From the NCBI GenBank assembly GCA_033032175.1, contig CM065320.1, positions 186,001-250,000 on the forward strand: a stretch of 64,000 bases of DNA, given 5' to 3'. The position numbers and the translations under genes are program-made. How positions within the stretch are numbered: the first letter of the stretch is position 1; every line of letters begins with the position of its first letter. Under the pieces are notes generated by a model. That model did no database searches. It was not told where the DNA came from and saw only the letters and a list, made by a program, of their open reading frames with translations. This DNA is from Saturnia japonica (taxonomy: Eukaryota; Arthropoda; Insecta; Lepidoptera; Saturniidae). This document shows positions 42,101-51,100 of this stretch, piece by piece.

Positions 42101-45100
42101 CTTGACTTGTCTCTTTGAAATTTTCGTTAAGATCAATCTTCATTTTATATAATCGAAGTACTTTGCGATAATTGTTTATAATATTAATTTAAATTTGAAA
42201 GGATTTATTACTACGATGTTTTTAAGCGTTTTTCTTCTCAATGTGACTTGATAATTAATGGTTAATTTTTAATTATTCTGTTTAAATTCAAAGCAAAATA
42301 TAGCACAGTGATACAAATGGGGTCGGTAATACAGAAGGTGTCACATATAATTGCTAACAACAAAAATAATACTAGATACCGCTCTACCAAAGAACAATAG
42401 CTCCTAGAATGCGGCAACTTAATATCGGAGTGTGACTAACTATTTGCAATGATGCATAAGTGCGTGACAAAATAGTGTTATGAACTTCTTAACTTTACCC
42501 TAACATAATAATTAAAATAATGTAGCTAGTAATTAAGCCGATGGATGGAAGTGTTGACTAATATAATTAAATTTAAAAAAACGAGCGAGCCTCAAAGTAG
42601 TCGCGTCGCATATGATGTGTAACATCTGGCTTAATATAAGTTTACACATATAAATCGTATTATATTAAGTATGCAATTATATATTTATTTAAATATATAA
42701 TTAGTTTCTCGGAAACGGCTCTAACGATTTTTTTTTCTGAAGTTGGTAAAAAAATGTTATAATAATCAATTCATATATAAAAATATACTCAGTATCTAAC
42801 AGAATAATAAAAATCTTAACAAGTGGAGAAGATGATTTAATATTTTTTGGTTTACGTTAAAGTTATGAGTTTATAATACTATACTTAGAATATATTTTAT
42901 TTATTGTAGTTGTTTTTACATAGTTTCACTACGCATACTAGCATTATTTTTGGATTATTTAATAATTACACTTCATGCCAACGTCATAGAGTTGTTGGAA
43001 TGACACTGACTGTATTGACTTATTGAATGACACTGTTGGAGCGCAGTGGAGACTAATCATTAATAACAAATATTTTCATATCATAATAATCATATGTTTA
43101 TAGATCAGATAAGTCAAACGGGAACGTTTAAGCAATATTACGTGTTATATTTCATTAGAGCATATTTTTAAATCTACAATGATCCCATTTTTATGTTTTA
43201 TAGATTTAATATAATCGTCTTCTAGTAGCTACTGAACTTTGTAAACAAAAATGAGAGTTCGAAAATCCGTAATAAGATTAAGTTGGCAAATTGGATATTG
43301 AGAATAATCCGGGCTAAGTTGATGGTGGACACAGCAAGTATCCGTAATTAGCAGTAACTAAGGGGATCGGGCGGGCGATGTCTGATTAAAACTAGCTTAA
43401 CTCGAGCAGTTTGCTTTTCCCTATTTGTTGCCAACGGGACGCGCGGGTGACCCAAATCGTATATATGAATTTATTGGCAATATATTCGGTTTGTTGTTAA
43501 ACTTATTATATGACTAATTTCGCTTTCATTTTTGCATTAATTTATTTAATAATTTTAGGAATATTGTAGTCTAATACAACATTATACAAGGTAAATTGGA
43601 AATTTAATAAATCCCCTACATAAATAATCTATTTATTAAGAATATTCAACAAGCCCAAATATAATATCTCTGCTGTAAGTTGGGGAAGAGTTAAGTATCA
43701 TACATATCCCAGAAGACGCTGTACCATCAGGTCAAGGTTTTACTAATAACATTGAAGTAACAAAATACCAAGTCCGGACTCAATAATACATGTAGAAGAT
43801 GCTCACATCTGATTATCAAGTATAAAAGAGCTAGTAATTTTTAAACGGTTGAACAGATTTTCACCAGTCACCTCTCAAATGAATAATAAACTAGATCAAA
43901 ATCAGTTCAGCCGCTTGTGAGCCACGATACCACAGACAGGCACACAAATACATCCGTTAAAATTATGACACGCCTCTTTTTGCGTCAGGGGTTAAAAAAG
44001 AAATAATAAAGTAGTTGTTAATGTTTGTTAAATTATTTTTATATTTAATAGCTAATGTATTGAGGAAGGTTATATATTAGATATAGGTTATGTATTAGAT
44101 TAGGTTATATATAGAAGGTTAATATATGCAAATCCGAATAATTAAATAAAGTTTAAGTATCGCTTTGTGTTTACAGTATTCTTTTGTGTGTATGCTGGTA
44201 CAGAAGTGATATCCAAGGTCGAAAAGACAGTGCGCTGGGCCTCTAGAACTACATAAGTATTATAAAGGCATTTTGACTGTAATTAGTACTGGCAAACGGG
44301 ATTTTTAGCAGTGGACACTATCTAAAACTTAACATTTGTGATGAAAATGGTAAATTTTAATTATAGCGTAGTGATACCAACTCGTCTGGTGCGAGTACCT
44401 CAACTATTTCACATACTACCAGCCAATAACAATGAATCGAAAAATAATTCCTTATTTCGAATGTGCAGTCTTTATAATTAATGTTATGTTCACCAAGATA
44501 TAATTCTTGATAAAATAAATTAGTTTAAGAAATCACTAGTGGAACTATATTTGTAGTTAAATTTTAACATTAATATTAAATACATATCATGTTTGCAAAT
44601 AAATGTTTGCATAAGGGTGTATTTCAAATTTATAGCAAATGTCGTGTACAATTTGTAATAAAAAGGCAGATTTATCATGCTATAATATTGTCTCATTATT
44701 TATGAATTTATCAATGGAAGGTGCGAAACGGATATTATATAGATTATTAAAAATAAACTAGAAGCGTCCTAAACGTGCACGAAAATAACGTGATTTTAGA
44801 GCCAAGGCGTCACTGTACTGAATAATTCAATGACCTGCGCGGACTCCGTTTCAGATCACTAGATTATTGACTACTAACAATTAAAACTTTCGCCATTTAA
44901 TTAACAATTAATCGTTAACGACGAAACCCTCTTCGTATTGGAATTTCACAATTTTTAATTCCAATTAACGTAAATAAATGACACTTATCTTCTTGTTAAT
45001 CGTTACTCGGCCGTATTAATTGAATTCCGTTTATATTTCAATGATTACTTTTGATTGCGACTCTATCCATCCTGGAATGTTTACGAGTGTAGAGTAGGTA

Positions 45101-48100
45101 CTTACCGTTAAATACACGTCAATCTTTGTTTAGTTTTTACGTTAATAGCTGTATTGTAATAAAATACTTCTTATTTTTGAACAGTCAATCTATATCTATA
45201 AATAGTATAAAGTAAAGTCACTTCCCGCTGTCTGTCCATATGTACGCTTAGATCTTTTAAACTACGTAACGGATTTAATGCGGTTCTCAGTAACATTTAG
45301 ATAATTTTTTACGGAAGGTTTATATATACAATACATTCCAATTAAGTTTTTTTATAGCAGAGAAAATTCAATTATTTGTTATCAAGTTGTCAAAAAATGA
45401 TTTTCGGGCGCTTACATGACTTACACTGGCTAAACCTTATCAGATACATCAAAATAATGTTCTAATGAATTGTAGTTCCTCAAAAAAGCTAGAGAAAAAT
45501 GCGCGATAGCATATGTATCTCCTAAGGTTGACTCACAGTAACCATTTTTATCTTCAACATAATAATTAAAAATATTACATTATTTGCGAAGCTATTGTCT
45601 CCAATTCAGTATTAATCTTTATCCAGATAAGTTTGTTAGTTAACATGGACAATTAATGTAGAATATATTTGTCCTTTACAGTTTTCCATTTAAATGAATA
45701 CTGTATAGAAGGTATCACGAATTCAAAATTACACGAAATCTAAAAAATCTCTCTCAGCAAAACCAATCGCGGTCGGTTGGCCGGCATTCCTCGCCTATGA
45801 TGAATTGTGCGTCGCGATCTAAGCGCACTATTCGTAAATATATGAAGTTACATAACGTACCATCATGCCTATATCCCCGAAGTGTTAGGCAGAGGTGTGT
45901 TCGCCCACAGTTCGTCATGTTTTAGGTCTCATGTAATAGGGGGCGAGTCTATTGTCCATTAACCAGGCACAAAGTCAAAGAATTTCATAGAAAACCCCAA
46001 TAACACTTTGCGCAACTTGGGAATCGAACCTAAGACCTCGAGCATAGCAGCCGCGTTTAGGACCACTCGGCTAATAAGGCAATTACGAACTATCAATATG
46101 AAAGTGTTAAACCATTAATCAGGTTTATAAAAAAATTACACCACTTTGTAAACTTTGTAAATTGTACCCGTGCGAAGATGGTGCAGGTCGCTAGTATAAT
46201 ATAATACATTATTGACGATTATTACGACGTGAGCTAGACGAGTGAAAATTTGGTAATCCATGGTAGAGAGAATAACTAAAAGAGTTAGGTTAGTTTTATA
46301 TTGTAAGCTGTATATAAACACCGCATAAGCTACGTTATATGAAATGTGAAATTTGTTAAAACCCATTCAGTAGACAAGATCTAATAATAACAATAATACC
46401 ACAGTTCCTCAAGCGCGACGCATCAGCACGGCCATTAGGCTATGCGAAGTTGTCGCCGCAGCATCCTCCAGGAGTGCCAGCAGTGGCGCGCCGGAGAGTG
46501 AGGCTACCACTTGCATTGGTAGGCAGGAAACCTCGCAGAGCTGGGGACTGAGGGACTGTGAGGGGGGATCTGAGGGATCATTAGATACTGATGGCTTCCT
46601 TAAATCATCCCTGACCCACCATTAAGGTAATACAGACCAACCTCCAGCACAAGCAACTCGCGGCGGCTACCCTGCGTCGGCAGCTGGAGGTGAATAACGA
46701 GACCATCGCCCTGATTCAGGAGCCGCGGATCAGGAAGGACAGGATTTGTGGTATCTCTAACATCGGTGGTAAGATCCTTCTGGACACAACTGTAAGTAAT
46801 CCACGCACTTGTGTCTATGTGCCAAGAAATCTAACGACTGTACTAATCAATTAATTCTGTTCCAGAGATCTGACTGTTATTAGTCTCGGGGGTGGAATGA
46901 GCAACCAGCTACCAGAGTTGGTCCTCGCATCTGCCTACCTGCCGGGTGATGCTGAGGTCCCAACGCTAGAGCTGGCTGCCCTGATTCAACACTGCGAAGG
47001 GGAAGGTTGTGACACCTCAAACCTGAGAGGTGAACAACTTATAAACTTTCTATTCTCTACTGACTTTCAAATCATGAACATAGGTTCGGAACCGACCTTT
47101 GTCACTTCGAGGGCTCAAACCATCATAGACGTTACTTTCGCATCGGAAAGGGCATCAAACTTCATTAAGGATTGGCGAGTATCCAATGAGGTTTCCTGTT
47201 CCGATCATAGATAGATTGAATATAACCTATATGTAGACGTGCCTTCACCAGAACCGAGTCGCAATCCACGTAAGACCGATCGCGTCTCATACAAAAAGCT
47301 GGTGGAGATGGAATTAAATAAGTACGGAAACCCACCACCGTACACTGATACGGAAGGTATAGAAATCCATCTAAATAAACTTACATCAACATTAATAGAG
47401 TGTTACGAAAAAACGTGCCCTCTTACAAAGCAATCCTCCAATGCTAAAAGGAGGGACGGCTGGTGGGGCCCCGAACTTGAGCGCTTACGTACCAAAGTTC
47501 GAAAACTTTTTAACCATGCGAAGAACTTCAGGAAAGAACAAGACTGGAATGCTTACAAGGAGATACAACGCCAATTTAAATACCATATACGTCAACGCAA
47601 ACGCGAGTTGTGGCGAAGCTTATGTACTAACATTGAATCAAACAGTCAGGCAGCCAGAGTCAAAAATATACTCGCAGGCGAGCCCAACCGATCATTGAGG
47701 TCACTTAAGAAACCTGACAACACCTACACGAAATCCGATGTAGAGACATGTGAATTCCTTCTCCAAACCCACTTCCCGGGTTGTCTACTGAGTGCCGACC
47801 AATGCTGGAGCGACGGTTCGGTAGGAGAGCGCATGGAACCGGATTGGATAACTGCCCATAACATTATCCAACAAGATAAGTTATTGTGGGCAATAAACAG
47901 CTTCCTTCCATATAAAGCACCGGGTTTCGATGGTATCTTCCCCGGGCTTTTAAGATGGTGCGATAAGGCAATTGCAGCACACCTGCTAATAATTTTCCAG
48001 GGCTGCATTGCCTTTCGATACACACCCAAACAGTGGAGGGAGGTAAAGGTAGTATTTATACCCAAACCAGGCAGAAGTGACTATACACAGACAAAATCAT

Positions 48101-51100
48101 TCAGACCCATTAGTCTCACGTCCTTTATTTTAAAAACCCTAGAGATACTCTGTGATAGGGAAATAAAGTATAACATCCATATGGGCAAACCACTTCACTA
48201 CCAACAACATGCCTATATTGTAGGTAAATCAACAGAATCTGCATTACATAACGTAGTCTCTATTGAATATGCTCTTTCATTGATATTGAAGGGGCCTTTG
48301 AGAAAACAACTTTTAACAGCATCAGCCATGCCCTTTCAAGACATGGAGTAAATCCAACGCTCAGAAGTTGGATTGATAACATGCTTCGATATAGAGCGGT
48401 TCAGGTTACGGTGAATACAACCACCAGAGGTATTGCGGTTGGGGAGTGCCCCAGGGGGGAGTACTCTCGCCACTACTCTGGAATTTGGTTGTAAATGAAC
48501 TCATCACTGACCTGAACAAAAACAGTTATTATATTGTAGGCTATGCTGATGATCTAGCAATTCTACTCAGTGGGTCACATGAAGGCACACTCTGCGATCT
48601 GATGAGGGGTGCCTTCCGCATAGTAGAAAACTGGTGTAAAAAACAGGAACTCACTGTTAATCCGTCGAAAACAGAACTAGTGTTGTTCACTAACAAACGC
48701 AAATTGAGTAACTTTGTTTTACCAAAGTTATTCGGCACTGACCTAGCACTAGTAGCTGAAGTCAAATACCTAGGCGTAATTTTAGACAGCAAGCTACTGT
48801 GGAATAAACACCTGGAGAACAAACTAAATAAGGCTTGCATTACATTCTGGCAATGTAAAAGTTTACTGGGCAAGAAATGGGGTCTATCTCCAAAGATTAC
48901 CCACTGGCTTTATACTACCGTAATTCGACCGACCGTTACCTATGGTGCAGTGGTTTGGTGGCCTAGGACCGAACTAAGCACAGTCAGACGAAAGCTGCAG
49001 CAATTCCAACGATTGGCTTGCTCAGCTATAACCGGCTGCATGCGCACCACGCCAACAACACCCCTGGAAGTCATTCTCGGCATGCCACCCTTATATCTGT
49101 TTATACAATAGGAGGCCGCGGTATCATCAATACGAATGACAAATCTGGGACTGTGGGGCAATCCGAATGGACCACACACAACATTTTTAAAGGAGGCTAT
49201 CAGGTACGAGCCTCTGTTAGGCTCTCCGTGTGATATGATCCTAAAGAAACATATTTTGAACAGAAACTACTCGATAGAACTATGCGAAGAAAAACAGGAC
49301 CAATCCGGCATAAACGAGGTTCGCATATATACAGATGGTTCAAAAACTGATACAGGAACAGGCGCCGGGGTATTTTCCTGTGATCTAAACATTAAAATAT
49401 CAATAGCCTTAGGGCCACACAGTTCCATCTTCCAATGTGAATGTGTAGCCATTACTGAGGCGGCAAACGCAGTGCTGAACAGGAAAATAGAGAACCACAA
49501 TATAAGAATTCTCTCCGACAGCACTGCAGTCTTACGAGCTCTGGAGAGTAAGATACACGACTCTGGGCTTATAATGAGTGTCACAAAGTACTGGAAAAGG
49601 TTAACAACTAACAACAAAGTAACCCTACAGTGGATTAAAGAACACAGCGGATCACTGGGCAATGACGCAGGAGATGAACTGGCAAAGAGAGGTTCCAGCA
49701 CTCTGCGGTTGGGTCCTCTACCCATATTGCCTCTGCCGTTCAGTCAGATTCGCTCGTGGCTGCGTCCAAGAACAAAAGAATCACATAAAGATCAATGGAC
49801 AACAGCCAGTGACTGTAGACAGTCGAGGGAGACACTGCCCATCCCTGAACCGCGATTGCCGCGGCGACTTCTTGGTCTTAATACAAGTGATCTACGTGTT
49901 ATGGTAGGCACTATAACTGGCCATTGTTCACTTAACAAACACCTTTATGTTCTAGGTGTCACTGACAGTCCCATGTGCAGAGCATGCATGGAGGGCGAAG
50001 AAACCGCTACCCACGTAGTCCTGAAATGCGCGAGAGTTGCAACCCAACGGGCGAAAACCCTCAAAAACCCGAGGTCACTTCGAGAAGCCTGTGAATGCCC
50101 CAGGAGGCTTCTGTGCTTCTGGTCGGAGTTGGGCTGGCTGGAATAGCCGGCCGGAATATCTACGCACAATGGACCTAGAAAGAATCTAAGTGCGGACAAG
50201 TGGAGCCCACATAACATAACCAGAAGGTAAATATTCCACTATTGGGCCAAGTCTGAGAAAAGTTACGGGTTTAAACAACGTCAGTCCACTACGAGTATGT
50301 ATTGGCGATTTCAATTGTAGAGAAAATAATTGTTTTTTTTTTCACTACGAGAACATTTCTGAGATGTTCAGTTTTCCTCAAGATGTTTTACCGTCACATG
50401 ATTAGTTTTGTTATTAAATTTTGAATTAAGATGAATAAATGTATGAAAAACCCGAAAAATTCGTTACTACGTACTGAGTCTTAACCATAGTATTACTACC
50501 ACGAATGGTATGATGAATAAGCAAGTCTTTATTCACTCCGTAAGTACCTAATAAGAGTATGATGCTTTAGTACAATTATTACAATACATTGATATAATAT
50601 CCAAACCTTCGTTGATTTAATGTGTAGCACAATATATCTAAATAATCTGGTCCAATTTAGATACCCAATCCCTTTGAGTTCCCGATGCCATTTCCTTGAT
50701 GAAAGTCGTTGACCTTTTGGCACTGCTCAAGATGAAAATAGTTCTTATATATTGTATTATCCTCGAAATGATCAAAGAACTATAATAATCCTAAATGTAT
50801 TTATATTTTCTTCTATTACTCTATTCAATATGAATTGGAAGTAAATTTATACGCCTAACATTCTATTAAATGAGCATTAAAAAAGTATCTCGGAATTAAA
50901 TTTAAAAATTAAATGCACCAAAGAAATTATGTAATGCATAAAAAACATTTTATTAAAGCGTTCCTCTCATTCAGATATTAATTATAGGTGATCGTCTTTT
51001 TGTTTTGGCGCCGCAGAAGCACTTGCCAGTGTCAATACTTTTAGTCTAATCTAGAGCTATTTTTTAATATTCATAGTGGTGTCTAACAAGATGGTGGCTC

